From Ophiostoma sp. CBS 140.51 (Eukaryota > Ascomycota > Sordariomycetes > Ophiostomatales > Ophiostomataceae): DNA of 36,872 nucleotides. Numbering within the stretch: the first letter of the stretch is position 1; every line of letters starts with the position of its first letter. Both the position numbers and the translations under genes were made by a program. Positions 12,601 through 24,224 of this stretch are shown piece by piece. Under the pieces are notes generated by a model, which was not told the origin of the DNA, made no database searches, and worked only from the letters and a program-made list of their open reading frames with translations. The stretch lies in the NCBI GenBank assembly GCA_029298735.1, contig JANSLP010000319.1, positions 1 through 36,872 on the forward strand. The letters are read 5' to 3'.

Positions 12601-15600
12601 ATGTGCGTGCCATGTCACTCGTCCCTCACCTGTCCCAAGCCGGGCAATTGAGGATCCCTCTATCTCGACGTGGTCTGTAACTGCCTTGGTCTTGTTTTGG
12701 TTCTCCCAAGAGACGTTCATTTATCTATTTCCCCATTTGTTTTAAAAAGTCGATAGACGAGGGGTCTGCATTATTGCAAACTGTATCGGTCTTGTGAAAA
12801 GCAAGATGCGTGGTGGAAGCATCGAGAAATCAAGGTATTATGCCGTGACAAGAGTTACAGACAGAAGGATAAAGAAATATATGGCGAGCATTGATTGCAA
12901 ACCCCGATGGAAGGATGGAGCATGGAACGAATGGAGTTATGGGGTGGGAGTGACGATGCTTCGCGACGGCGTGCTCTCTCGCATTTCTCACACTCTTTTA
13001 TTGTCTTATATTAAAAGAAGTCCGAGCAGAGTCGTGCTTGTCTCACCCGACACATGGCCAGCCAGGCCAGGCAGTCGACCTTGTAGGGCAGCCCAAATTT
13101 GTGCAGGGCAAGGATGAATGTGGTAACCCGAGCGGACGACAGCGAAAAAAAGAAGAAAGGGAAGAAGTCCAAATAAATGAATAGAATGGGAAGCAGGTTG
13201 CTACAGAGCACGAATACGGGACAGATAGAGCCAAATATCGACGACGGCTTGTTGATGTGTCTTTCCTGTGTGCCGTCAAACATAATACAATAAAAATCCA
13301 ATTTACGCGTAGAACCCACCATCGAAGAAAAAAGGCCTGACAAGGCCCGTCGCCCTGTGAGGAAGGGAAAATCACCCGGCCGGCCGTGTGTTATGGTCTG
13401 CAGATGCAGGTGGGCCAATCCTGCATGTCTGAAAGACTGGACCAGCTGTCTTGTGTGAGTGTGTACATGTGTGCACCCTGCATGCCCCTCCCGTACGCAA
13501 GTAAAATTTTTAATAAAGGACAAAAAGAAAACCAGTTGGTCATCTCTGCACAACGTGTTGGTGGACGGGGTGGAAATTTAACTGCACGGAAATATTGAGA
13601 ACGGCGTGCAAAACACAGAACAGAGTACCAGAGACACGGCTGATTGGTAGAAATGACATTGCTATAAAGATAGCAACGGCTGTTTTGGGTCTCTTGTGTC
13701 TCTGCCTTTTTGTCTTTGCCTCTTTATTCGTTTATTGGGTGATTGCTGTTGCAACAACGTGTTGCTTCCCATTTTGATTGTTCCTTTTGATTGCTCTTTC
13801 TATCTTTGGCCTCATCTTCGGCAGACGCCGCCGGGCCTCGTTGGCTCCTTCCCACGCTTTCTCTATGTAAATAGGTCGCTACGATTACCCGTTTTGTCGT
13901 TTCCCCCATTTTTTCTTGGGGCCTTTTTGACACTTAGTGTTCCTTAGTATTTGGCTTCTAAATTTGCTTCCTTTCTATTGACAAACTCTTCCTCCCCTTC
14001 CTTTCTTCTTCCGCCCCAATTAGGGCAATTCTGAGCTCTATTATCCAGAACAGAGAGTCCACTGGCGAGTCTGCCCGAGAACAGCGCCGGATATTAAAGC
14101 AATTATGTGCAATCAAAGTAGAAAAAGAGACAACGGAGACCTGTCAGATACGGGACTCAGATGCACTCCGAGCTCCGTTGGCGTACAGATAGATGGACAG
14201 AAGGACAAAGGGGCCGTGCCGGTTCAACTCTAGCGACGGACGTAAGATTGTGCGATACACGATACACAACGAAAGCGAGAAAATAAGAATAAAATCAAAA
14301 GGCGAAACATATGACTGATTGCTCCGTACATGGAGCCAACTGTCATGTAGTACAGGGGGACAAACACAAGCAGAATCTCAAAAAGAAATATAGCCACGGG
14401 CTGCGGTCTCGTCGCCCGACAACAGTCAGCCCGCCTGTAAGATGCGAGAAGTGACAGACCAAGTAACGGAGGATTGGTGATGGTGACGCTCTTACAAAAC
14501 ACGATGCCTGCTTTTGATACACTTTTGTGTTTTGTTTCTTTTTCCCTTGGATTTCTCATTCCGCCCAGCGTCCTTACGAGGCTCGCTTGGCGGGCGCACG
14601 CACTCGATCCTCTGCCTTGTCATTTCCAGTTGTTCCTTCCAAGACAAGACGGTCACGACACGACAGGCGCCTTCCTTGAATGTAAACTAACTGCGGGATA
14701 GTGCAAAGGGGCAAGGAGAGCAAAAAGGGAAAGAGCAATGGAGACGAGGCAGGCTCGCGGCTGGCGGACAACTCACAAGACACAGAAACACGCTACTTTT
14801 CCTTCGATTTGCCTTGACACGAACCGATTGTAGAGGCTTGGCAAGAGGGCAAACAGCGATGACAGTCGATGCTCGACGCCAGTGCAAAACGTACGTGATA
14901 TTTCCAGCGCGTCCCAAGTCTTTCAAGCCCAGCCCTCTCGCAAGCAGGGCTGGCCCCTCTTTACACGCTCATTCCCCCCAACAGGGCCAGGAGCACCAGG
15001 CGCGCATTGTGGCGAAGCCAGCCTTAGCGTGGCGACTAAAACTGGACAAGTCCAGCGGCATGGGCTCGTCAGGCAAGAACGATCAGCTGGGACTGGAGAA
15101 TTTTTGATGGATGATTGGGACGGAGAAAGAGGGGGAAGGAAAGAACGACGGAGGACAGACAGCAGACGAACAGAGGCGAAAGAGGAAGGAAGGAACTGGC
15201 CGACCAAGTTAAGAAGGAGCGAGATTGACAATTCAAGACAATGGCAAAGACACAGACACAGGCACTCTGTGATGTCGACATGGTGAGACGATGTGCGTTC
15301 TGCAAGCGAAACGAGACTGGAGACAAGGCGAGAACAAAATAAAATTCATAAAAATCTCATAAAATAACGGCTGCGAGAGAGTACCAAGACCCCCGTTGCA
15401 ACTGGTCATGTATACATAAGCAGACTGGGCAGGTGCGACTGGCACCAATATCACCGGGAACACAGTCTATTGTAATCTGGAACAGATGGAACAGAAATTG
15501 GGCGGAACGTTGATACGATGGTCGATGCGCACAGAATGGTAGGAGAGATAATAAAAACTCATAATATTCAAAATAAAGCACACGAAATCAAACAGACAAA

Positions 15601-17001
15601 CTAGACAAAAAAACACACACACAAAAAGCACACGGTCATCGAACGCGACACACCCACACAGCACAATGGTGGTACCGCAGGGCTCTTGGGCATCCTGTCA
15701 GGCGCAAAATGCATCTCTCTTTGGGCTACGGCCCGTTGGAGGGTGGGAGGGGGATCCTCTTTTTTCCCTTCTGTCCCATGTCTCTTTAATGTCGAGTCTG
15801 GCTGCTACCACACGAGCGAGCGACGGAGACCAGGGGTGGAAAGAGAGCAGGAGGGAGGGGAGGGGCTTGAGTTTGTTTCCTGGGACGCTCCTGTCTGTTC
15901 TGGCTGCTCTGACTGACACTCATTTTTATCATAATTCCTTGGGTCGTATTGGGGCGCTCAATGGGGCCTGGCCTCGCTGCAGTGGCAGGCACTTGCTGGC
16001 CCCTTGAGGATGTCTCGACAGAAAATACCGTGGATAGCGCGAACAGGCGATGGGGAAAGAGCCAACGAGCCTGGCCAACGAGCCAGTGTGCGACCCAGGC
16101 CAGGGGGTCCTCCCCACGGCAATATATTTGGGTATAGCGCGAATAGCGGAACGCGGCCGTTAGAAAGGCAAAAAAGGGCCTCGGCAGGACGCCAGGGCTG
16201 GGACCGCCTTACCCCGAAGAAGCTGTTCGATACCACTACAAGAACCACAAAACGGGCAGACCACCGAGAGTCACAGAGGGTCGGCCTGGCCCTTGTTTGC
16301 CCCTCTGAGTCTGTTCTGTTTGGTTCAGTGTCTTTTCTGGGTCTCTCTGTGCCTCTCCTTTCCGCCCCTCACTTATTTCATCATGGCGCCGTCTGTTCCC
16401 ACCGCTCCGCACACGCCATGCAGCAGCTCGCTCCTTCCTCTAGTCTCCTATTCCCTCTCGCCTTCTCGCGTTCTTTGCCTATGCTAGGGCAGGACAGCAA
16501 ATGCGAGTGCGACTGTCGTCTAGTCATACCTGTCATACGCAGCAATACCAAGTATTGCGTACGGGTGCGTGTCTGTTTGAGGAGCCCTATATGTGCACAA
16601 TACTGGATATTCTTATGTATGGATCTCATATTTATTTTACTATTTTCTCCTGGGCTTACCTGCTTTGAATTTGACGGCCTTCTCTATCGTATGGGTCTCC
16701 TACTGCCACTGGCCTGGCTGCCCTCCTGCCTGAAGGACACGCTCTCCTGCCCCACATTATCCTCTGAAATCACAGGGCAAACTTATCCCCTGCACCCCTA
16801 TCCGAACCTGCAAGGCGTCAGACACCTCTGTCGCTGTTCTCCTCCACTGTTCTTTCCCTTCTCGATTTTTCACACGCCCTCCCCCACACCCTCCCAGCAA
16901 CCCTCTTTCCCTCTTCTTCGTTCCCCTGCCCTAGCGGTCTAGCGCACTCAAAGCGCATGGACTCCTCCTTCCCAAGCGGCAGCTGTGCTTCTGGTGTTGG
17001 T

Positions 17002-17020
17002 TTATTATTATTATTATTAT
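17002..17020 (+). repeat. (TTA)n microsatellite
   Basis: Six consecutive TTA units in a stretch with no recognised gene. Confidence 0.85.
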
Positions 17021-17874
17021 CTCATTATTTTCTTATTTTGCCCATTTCCTCTACTTTTCCCTTCACATCAATGATTCTTCCTCGCTGGGCTGAGTGGCTG
17101 TTGCGGCTGCAGGCCCGGCTTCGTTTAACTCTTGCCCTAGCGCAGAGACGCAGGGAGCACAACACACAGAAAGGGAAGGGGGTGTGGGAGAGGGGTGCAC
17201 GCCTGTGCGAACGAATAACAGGAACAGAAACAAAAGGAGCAAAGAAGGAAAGAGAGAAGCAAGTACGAAATATGTACCGATACTTTCGCATGTGCGTCTC
17301 TGTCTGCACCTGCCGTCTTTCCAAAATAGGTGAAAATAGCACCTGTTTTGTTTGTTATTCCGAGCCGCTGTTTCTTGTTTGGAGATCGCGATCCTCAACT
17401 ACACCCATCGTGACGACCATTTCTTCCACCACATCCGATCCTCTGATAAACCTCACATATGCACACAAGGACCTGCGTTGCTTTTGGTTGCGTCTCTAGG
17501 TCAATGACTGGCATGACGAGGACACGAATGCGCTGGCGTGCACAGTGCAAAAGAGACACACATAAACGATACATTTAATCCATTTCAACGTAAATCGACG
17601 CAAACCCTGGCTGCTGGTATGGCATGGCAAGCCCTCACCTGCTCACTCACCTGTCCTGACTCTCCGCCCTTCCTTCCTTCCACTGTCCTGCACCTGCCCT
17701 CCCGAGAACGTACACAAGGATAGCCAGAATTCAACCCCCCCCCATACGAAATCCATCCGCGCAGCTGCAGCGCAGGAGTTGGAAGGCGCCAACGTGGAAT
17801 AAAGGAAGTAATTACAACTGAGAAAATAGGTATGAACAGAGCCCGATTTCGCAGAAACATGCAGGCCGCAGACG

Positions 17875-17888
17875 CACACACACACACA
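17875..17888 (+). repeat. (CA)7 microsatellite
   Basis: Seven CA dinucleotides in intergenic DNA. Confidence 0.85.
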
Positions 17889-17925
17889 TACACTCACCAT
17901 AACTTAGATACACCCCTCTTGTCTT

Positions 17926-17946
17926 GACCGTCGACGGTTAACGGTC
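17926..17946. repeat. Overlapping palindromes
   Basis: A perfect 12-bp palindrome, ACCGTCGACGGT (17927-17938), overlaps the centre GTTAAC, and outer arms GACCGT and ACGGTC close the 21-bp element. This could be a dimeric DNA-binding site, for example for a binuclear zinc-cluster factor. No gene lies close enough to assign it, and its function is unknown. Confidence 0.45.
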
Positions 17947-18759
17947 TGTGACCATGTTGACGTAGTTTCTCTGGGCGAGCCGAATATCAGATCATGAGTT
18001 CCTCGCTTTTGGTGTGCACGCATACTGCACGTATTGCATACACTCTTTCTGCTGAGTACATGTATCGTTCTTGCCCTTTCCCATATTCTCGGCTCTTTTC
18101 CCAGTTGCCATTCGCACCTTCCTGCAATCGTGTTCTATCGCGTTGCACTTCTATCACACTTTCACCTCTCCTACCTGGAGCGCTTCCATGCACCCCCCTC
18201 GCAATTGGGGCCTGGCCTACCACATTAGTCTCCTCCAGTGAATGATCCCAGGCATCTGCCTCGTATCCGCGCTAGTATTTGGCACCCACTTTCCCTTCGC
18301 GGGTTCGCTCTTCTGTGTCTTCTAGCCTGTGGCCCCCTGCTGGGCCTCGTCTAAACTGGCCTAAGCGGCCGGTCGCCCTATTGTCTCTCCCTCCCAAATC
18401 GTTTAGGCACCCTAGTCCCTGCCTGTCGCCGTCTCTCTGTGTCTCCCTCACTCTCCATAATTTTTAGCTTGGCCGTTTGTGTTTATTTTTCTGGAAGGTC
18501 GCTGCTTCCCGTTTCTTTTCGATCTTTTCGGTCTTTGTGATTTGCGCCTTCCCAGCTGAATGGATTTTGCCCAGAACGAACTTGTCCTTCCCATCACCCT
18601 CTGCCAAACCGCATACCACAAACCACTTTGCAGCAGCTGAACGCAACTGGGACGCACCTTCCCTTCGACCAAACACTACACAACACACACTCCTGCCCGT
18701 ATTGCGACAAGCAGCGGCAGCCCACCTCCGACAGAACATCAGTTTATTTTGCCTTATTT

Positions 18760-20052
18760 GCCTTTATTCTGCCATTCTCTCTATTTTCTCCCTCTTCTTT
18801 TTCTTCTTCCCACCTCCTCTTCAACCCTTTTATTTTCCTCCCCTCCCCGTCCCTCCTCGCCGCCAGTCCCCGAGCCACTCTTGCTTTGCGTCTGATCTTG
18901 TTTGTCCCGGGCCAAGATCGATCTTGTTTTTATTGTTCTCTGTCCACACTTCTTTCTTCTTTCATTCTTGCCAACGTTCCACTTTCGACGTGCCAACTTG
19001 GACCTTTCGGCTTTACATTCTCCTCTACTTCTACTTCTACACGTCGACTCGCCACTTCGTCTTTCTCAGTCTCTCCTTTGCCTTTTGCTCTCCAATGTGC
19101 AGATTCTATATACGGTGTATATCCGACACATCTATTTTCTCTTCTGAATCTTCGTGCCGCATCGCCATCTCTTGACGCCGGCCGTGTTATTCTTTGTTTT
19201 CTTTTTCGTTTCCCTCTTCAGATTCTCTTATTCCGCGTTTTTGCTCCACTTCCACACCCCTCTCCGCAACACAGTTTTGCCTTCGAACTGGACAAACCTA
19301 TTCTGTTCGCCGACTCGCTACATCCATCTCGCCTCCCTACTTTTGTTTCTTTTTGGAGATACTTTGCGGCCTCTTTTTCTTGCTTCTTCGCCCTTTTCGA
19401 ATCTTTCAGCGAAGACTGCACCGATCTTTGTTCGCTGCGCCGCCAGCACAAGTTATGATTCGACGTGCTACGTAGTGGCGATTCCAGTTTTCCCATTGTT
19501 GCACCCGTCCAAAGTCAAACCATTAAACCCGTCGAAGCGTTAAACCGTCAAACAAAACCCCGTCGACACCAATACCAGCACCGGCCTTCTCGAACGCTAC
19601 AAGCCACGTTCAATCTCAATTTTCAGGATCCCAGCAGGACAGAAACTCGCCTCGCCTCCCCCTTACACTTGCACTTTTTCACCACACACCCCTCCGCCCA
19701 TTGTCCTGATCCAGTCCCTCGGATGTGGTCGACTGCTCAATATCGAAATAACTTGTCATCTCTCTTCTTCGTATAACATCCTTTGCCTCCCCTCCCTCCT
19801 CCTGTCCTACTCTTCTCATAAGGGCCCCTCTTCTCCTCCACCTCGTCCGCCCTACTACCCTTTCTCCTTCTCCTCTCTCCCTCTCCTTGTTCCCCGTCCT
19901 CTCAACTCATTAACTCCTCTTCTCCCCAAACCCCTGTCTAGCTGTCGCTCCCTCCTTCCCGGTGGCAACAACTACGATACCGCCGAAGTTCAAACGACAG
20001 AAACCCACATCGCCCATAAAGCCATAGCAGTCAAGGGAACCACTCGCCTACC
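18760..20052 (+). promoter_or_regulatory. CT-rich promoter and ATG-free 5' leader of the C2H2 gene
   Basis: From about 18,760 to 19,940 the plus strand is strongly pyrimidine-rich, with long TC tracts of the type that precede transcription start sites in filamentous ascomycetes. No clear TATA box was picked out. The last 276 bp before the start codon (19,777-20,052) contain no ATG, as expected of a real 5' leader. A small upstream frame of 17 residues (19,723-19,776) would be a uORF if transcription starts above it. The start context ACCATGG at 20,050 is ideal for initiation. The exact start site cannot be read from sequence. Confidence 0.5.
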
Positions 20053-22041
20053 ATGGATATTCCTCGGTGTGCCCCACGCAGCCAAGGCGGCCGTGGCCTG
20101 CCCTCTATATACATTGACGACGACATGCCCCCCAGATCCTATCACGATGCCAACCGGTCCCCGTTCGCTTCGCCCTTCTCGCCCGCCATCTCCTCTTCTA
20201 TCCCCATGTCGATCCCCAACACCTCAGAAGACTACCGCGCGCCGCCGCCATTACCACCACCGCGTGTGGTCCCCGTCAATGGCCCTATGTCGGCCGCCGC
20301 CGAGGAGTACCGTCGCCGAGAGCTCGAGCCCGTCGAAGAGCAGCCCAACTACAAGACCCGGCAAGATAGAGACGAAGGCTACCACTCGATGGAGTCCCGC
20401 AGCCGCGACTCGTTCACGTCTGCCCGTTTTGGCATGCACCACGACCACTACCAGTTCAAGTCGAGTGCCGACGCCTACGACAACTCGCTGCTCAAAAAGC
20501 TTGACGTCCGCCGCACATTCGACAACCGGTCACCACCCCGGCTTGGCCGCCTCAGCGCATCGGCTCGCGACGCATTGCGCCCTGCCGACCGTTTCCCGAC
20601 CCTCCAGCCCCTGTCGCTGCCCACACGGATGAAGCAGCCAGGGCTAGGTCAGCCTCTCCTCGACTCTCCTAACCGGTATACGGATACCCCGATGCCCTCG
20701 GCTGTCTCGCCTCGCAGCACACCCTTCAGCCACCACTACGGCAGCGATTACCGTTCACCAAGAAGCGATATGCCCGACTACGACCGGTCACCTGGCGGTG
20801 CTCGCAACCGCAGAACGAACAGCGGCTCGATCACCGACGACGCGAGCGTGCACGACGCAATGGACGACGACACAAGCTTCACAATGGAGGAGACACGGTT
20901 GCGTGACTTCCATATCGACACGCCCACGTCCCGGGCTGGCGACTACCACGCTGCGGGCCAGAAACGCCGCGCATCATCACCGCCTGGTGGTGATGAGCCG
21001 CCAATGCCGCTGTACAGCATGACCTCGAGCGAGCACCTGCGCTGGCGCGAGGGTGTCTCTCGCGGCTCCCCAGCACCGCGCCTGAGCGCCAACACCCAGG
21101 ATTCGATCTCTTCGGTCTCTTCGTCGACTCGTACCGGCTCGTACAGCTCCAACCTGTCCGTGGCTGCCACCAGCGTCACCAGCACAGCCATGTCTCTGGC
21201 AGGTGGTCATGGCGGCCGGTCACCGAACGGTGGTGTTTCCCCTGCTGGCGGCATGTCCCCGACCGAAACGGCGGCATCGAACTCGACGAGCACATGCACC
21301 TCGCCTTTCGCCTCTACGATTCCTCTGCAGGTGTCGCCTAGATCAGCCGCGGCCGCCTCGCGTCCTCAACAGCAGCGGATCCGGGAAACGGCACACATTG
21401 TGTCGTCGCCTACACGCAGAATGCCCGATATGACGAAGCCGACGAGCCTGCTGAAGCGCTCCGAGTTCTTTATGTGCGATTGTTGTCCCAAGAAGCCAAA
21501 GAAGTTTGACTCTGAGGACCAGCTTCGGCAAGTAATATATGCAAATCAAGGATACTGTTTGAATGAGAACTAACAAATCTTCAGCGCCCACGAGATGGAG
21601 AAGCAATACGAGTGCAACTACTGCGGCAACCGGTTCAAGAACAAGAACGAGGCCGAGCGCCACCAAAATTCTCTGCACGTCCGGCGCCATAGCTGGTCGT
21701 GCGCGGCCCTGTCGAGCTACGACCGGGCCTTCCACGAAAGCACCTTCCGCCCCGGCGAAGCAGATACCTGCGGCTACTGCGGCGAAGAGTTTATGCGGAG
21801 CGGCTTTGTCACCGGCCGCTCTGATGCTCGTCATACGACTGAGCAAGACTGGGATGACCGCATTCGGCATCTCCAGGACGTGCACAAGTTTCGGGAGTGC
21901 AACGCGAGCAAGAAATTCTTCCGCGCGGACCACTTCCGGCAGCACCTGAAGCACAGCCACGCCGGTACAAGCGGCAAGTGGACGAACATGCTTGAGAACG
22001 CATGCATGATGGAAGAAGAGCCGCCGCTGCCGATTCGGTAA
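20053..22041 (+). CDS. C2H2-type zinc-finger protein, probable nuclear transcription factor
   Basis: Two exons, 20053-21527 and 21585-22041, give 643 aa. The first ~465 residues are low complexity, rich in Ser/Pro/Arg with many SP/TP sites, and look disordered. The C-terminal ~175 residues carry the zinc-binding region: a Cys cluster (C475, C477, C478) leading to H494; a classical finger C502-x2-C505-x12-H518-x4-H523; a long finger C554-x2-C557 with H587-x4-H592; and a degenerate last finger (C597, H612-x4-H617) lacking its second Cys. The intron falls inside the first finger. Reading through it would stop after 14 odd residues, whereas splicing from GC at 21528 restores LRAHE followed by the next finger. 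The start is chosen for its ATG in an ACCATGG context after an ATG-free leader. DNA binding and nuclear location are inferred from the fingers; target genes are unknown. Its architecture resembles fungal C2H2 proteins with C-terminal fingers. Confidence 0.88.
21528..21584 (+). other. Probable GC-AG spliceosomal intron (57 bp)
   Basis: The donor reads CG|GCAAGT and the acceptor CTTCAG|CG, with an ACTAAC branch-like sequence at 21569-21574. Using the only nearby GT (21532) puts the downstream zinc fingers out of frame. Using the GC donor joins CG to C and keeps the conserved finger region in frame. GC-AG introns are a known minority class and usually keep an otherwise strong donor, as here. Confidence 0.8.
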
Positions 22042-24224
22042 AGATCCCGAATGGTGGCGTGAATCCGGCGTCTTCATGACGAACGAATTGTTTGTTTTTT
22101 TATGACAATTGGATATACCAGGAGAAGAAAAGAAAAAGGGTTTACTTGGGTTTACATTATTATTATTTTATTTCAATTTCTTGTTGTATCAGAGTTACAG
22201 GCTTTTTGGGTTCATCGGTTTGGGTTCTCTTTCTTGGGATTGTCATTGTTTCATTCTTGGATCATTTTCTTCATCTTCTCATCATACATGTCTTTTGACC
22301 ATTTCTCACTCTTGTCCCCTATTTTGTTGTTGTCTATTTACCCCACTGCAAGCCTATTGTTTTCTACGCTTGAAAGAAGGGAAGGATTCGAAAAAGAATG
22401 AATGTTAAAAGAAGGTGGAAAGGAGGGAATCTCGGCGGGGAAAACCACATGTCTTGACATTTCAATGCGGACATGAGGCTATGACTTTTCGGTGGCTCTT
22501 GGGATGAACACCACAACAGCCAAATGACAAAAATCCAACAAACTTACAAACTTACACTTGACTACAACGCTACAACGTCCAACTGGTCCGACTGATCCAA
22601 CTTTGGTGACATTTTCAAACCTGCCTGTGGAATATTTGGAGAAGGGTCTGGGCTGACATTCGGAACCTGCCTGGTTCCAGCCTAGCTTTGTTGATGGAGA
22701 ACGCCAGGACGCCAGAACGCCTCTTTCCATCCATCCCAACTCCTTCTTTCCCTGCAAGGCATCCCCAGTTTGTCTGGGAGTCTGCGAGTCTGTGACGATG
22801 AGAGTCACAGAGTCACGGCGCCAACCTTTTAGCAAATCCGCGATCCTTTTTGTGCAAACGTTCCTCTTTCCGTTTGATTCCCTTTGTGGACAGAGGCGTG
22901 GTCTGCGCCTGGTCAGTTTTCAGTTTTCACATTCATGTTTTTGCTCCTTCGGCACCTTTTTGGGGGCAGAGGCTGACATCGCGCAAAAACAAGCCAAATG
23001 AAGAAGTATCGATAATTCGCAGTATCGATAGCAAAACTGCAAAAAAGCGGAGAACGCCTCTCAGCCTTGAACGCCCGCTTTCATGCTAATGTCCCCGCAT
23101 GTCCCATCACGGGCAGGTAGACAAAAACACCAGACTTAATGTGTGCCAGTTCTCCACACCTTGCCGGATTCATCCATGATGTTACAGTGGGCACGGGAAG
23201 GAGGTGAAGGAGGTGAAGGAGATGAGGTGCACGGAAGGAGTGAGAGTAGTGGGAAATGCTCGTCCGTCAAAATCGAGTAATACGGTAATACCAATTTCGC
23301 GAAAAGGTGACGCTTCCTCCTCGCATCATAGGTCGTCATTTGTTCATTCGTCGCGGTCGTCACAAAAAGGCACAGACAGACACAGGCTCGAAGTGAGATC
23401 TGTCAGAGCCGGAAGACAGGATTGGACGGGATATGGCGGGGGGCGTATCTGACAAATTGTGGACGGAGTCTGTGATTTCTTGTTTACTAGTGACAGGAGT
23501 GAGGGAATCAAAGTGACATCAGAAGAGGAGAAAACGCAAATAGGGCATAAGAGAATGCGAGCTTGAAAAGTGTTGACAAAATGCGAGAGAAGGAAGAAAA
23601 AGAAAACAAAGAGGGAGATGCAACTGGCGGAACATGTTCCGCATTTTTCACTCTTGTCCAAAAGCAATCAGAAGAGGAAACATCGTGAGAAAAATGGACA
23701 GTAAAAATGAGGTGAGAGCGTGTAAGACGGCGACCTATTGCGACGTCGATAGGCTGTCAGGTTTGGGCAATGGTGAGTCTGAAAGAGTCGTTGTTGTTTG
23801 TTAGTCGAGTAACAGGAGAGTCGCACTAGCACGTGCTATTGACCGCTTTTGCCGCTTTTGGGTGAGCTTTTGAGCTTATGGGAGGGGAAACAAGGGCAAC
23901 TCGGCGCGGGATGGCGGGGCAAGGGTCGCCGGCCGCCAGCCTTGGAAGGCACTAAAAAGCCAAAATTTACTTTTACTGGCAGATTTTTTCAGTGACAGCC
24001 TTCCCCGTCTTTGGTTGGTGGAGGGGCCTCTAGCCTGCCTGCACCTGCCTGCACCTGCCTTGTCAAACGTTTTTCAACGACATCTCATCAACAACCATAT
24101 TTGGTCTCACCACAACAAACACCTGCAGTCACGAGGACATTCCGAGACGCGGGCAACCAGCACACCAGGACCCAATTATAGCTTCCCATCAGAAAAGACA
24201 CCCACCCACCCACCCACCACAGAT
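22042..24224. other. Intergenic: 3' UTR of the C2H2 gene and promoter of YVH1
   Basis: The first ~350 bp are T-rich and probably the 3' UTR and termination region of the zinc-finger gene. No gene is recognised between about 22,400 and 24,000. The stretch ends in the leader of the phosphatase gene, with a tandem CCTGCCTGCA repeat (about 24,033-24,060) and a (CCCA)n tract just before the start codon. No upstream regulatory motif can be assigned with confidence. Confidence 0.5.
24033..24060 (+). repeat. Tandem decamer in the YVH1 leader
   Basis: CCTGCCTGCA occurs about 2.8 times in tandem, roughly 165 bp upstream of the YVH1 start codon. A (CCCA)n tetranucleotide tract follows at about 24,200-24,217. 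Confidence 0.7.

Larger units (their letters stand above)
301..18750. other. Very long gene-free stretch
   Basis: I find no gene here that I can support on either strand. The open frames are short (mostly under 220 codons), overlap one another in several frames, have erratic composition rich in Arg/Ser/Lys or Phe/Leu/Ser, and contain no family motif. I could not chain them into a multi-exon protein. No tRNA A-box/B-box pair, 5S rRNA or spliceosomal RNA was recognised. Base composition is mixed rather than uniformly AT-rich, so it does not look like RIP-mutated transposon DNA. It holds homopolymer runs, short microsatellites, small inverted repeats and purine/pyrimidine tracts. Unspliced non-coding transcripts or long-range regulatory DNA cannot be excluded by eye. 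Confidence 0.6.

Noticed and set aside
16004..16942. 312-codon open frame on the plus strand
   Set aside because: No domain or periodicity, shifting composition (Arg/Gly-rich then Leu/Pro/Ser-rich) and strong overlap with other open frames. It looks like chance openness in low-stop DNA.
18477..19458. Two overlapping frames (232 and 276 codons) upstream of the C2H2 gene
   Set aside because: They are products of the CT-rich tract, giving Phe/Leu/Ser/Pro-rich translations; they fit a promoter/leader better than a protein.
24015..24224. N-terminal extension of YVH1 from the ATG at 24,015
   Set aside because: The 70 extra residues are leader-like (His/Pro/Thr-rich, CCCA repeat) and phosphatase homology starts right at 24,225.
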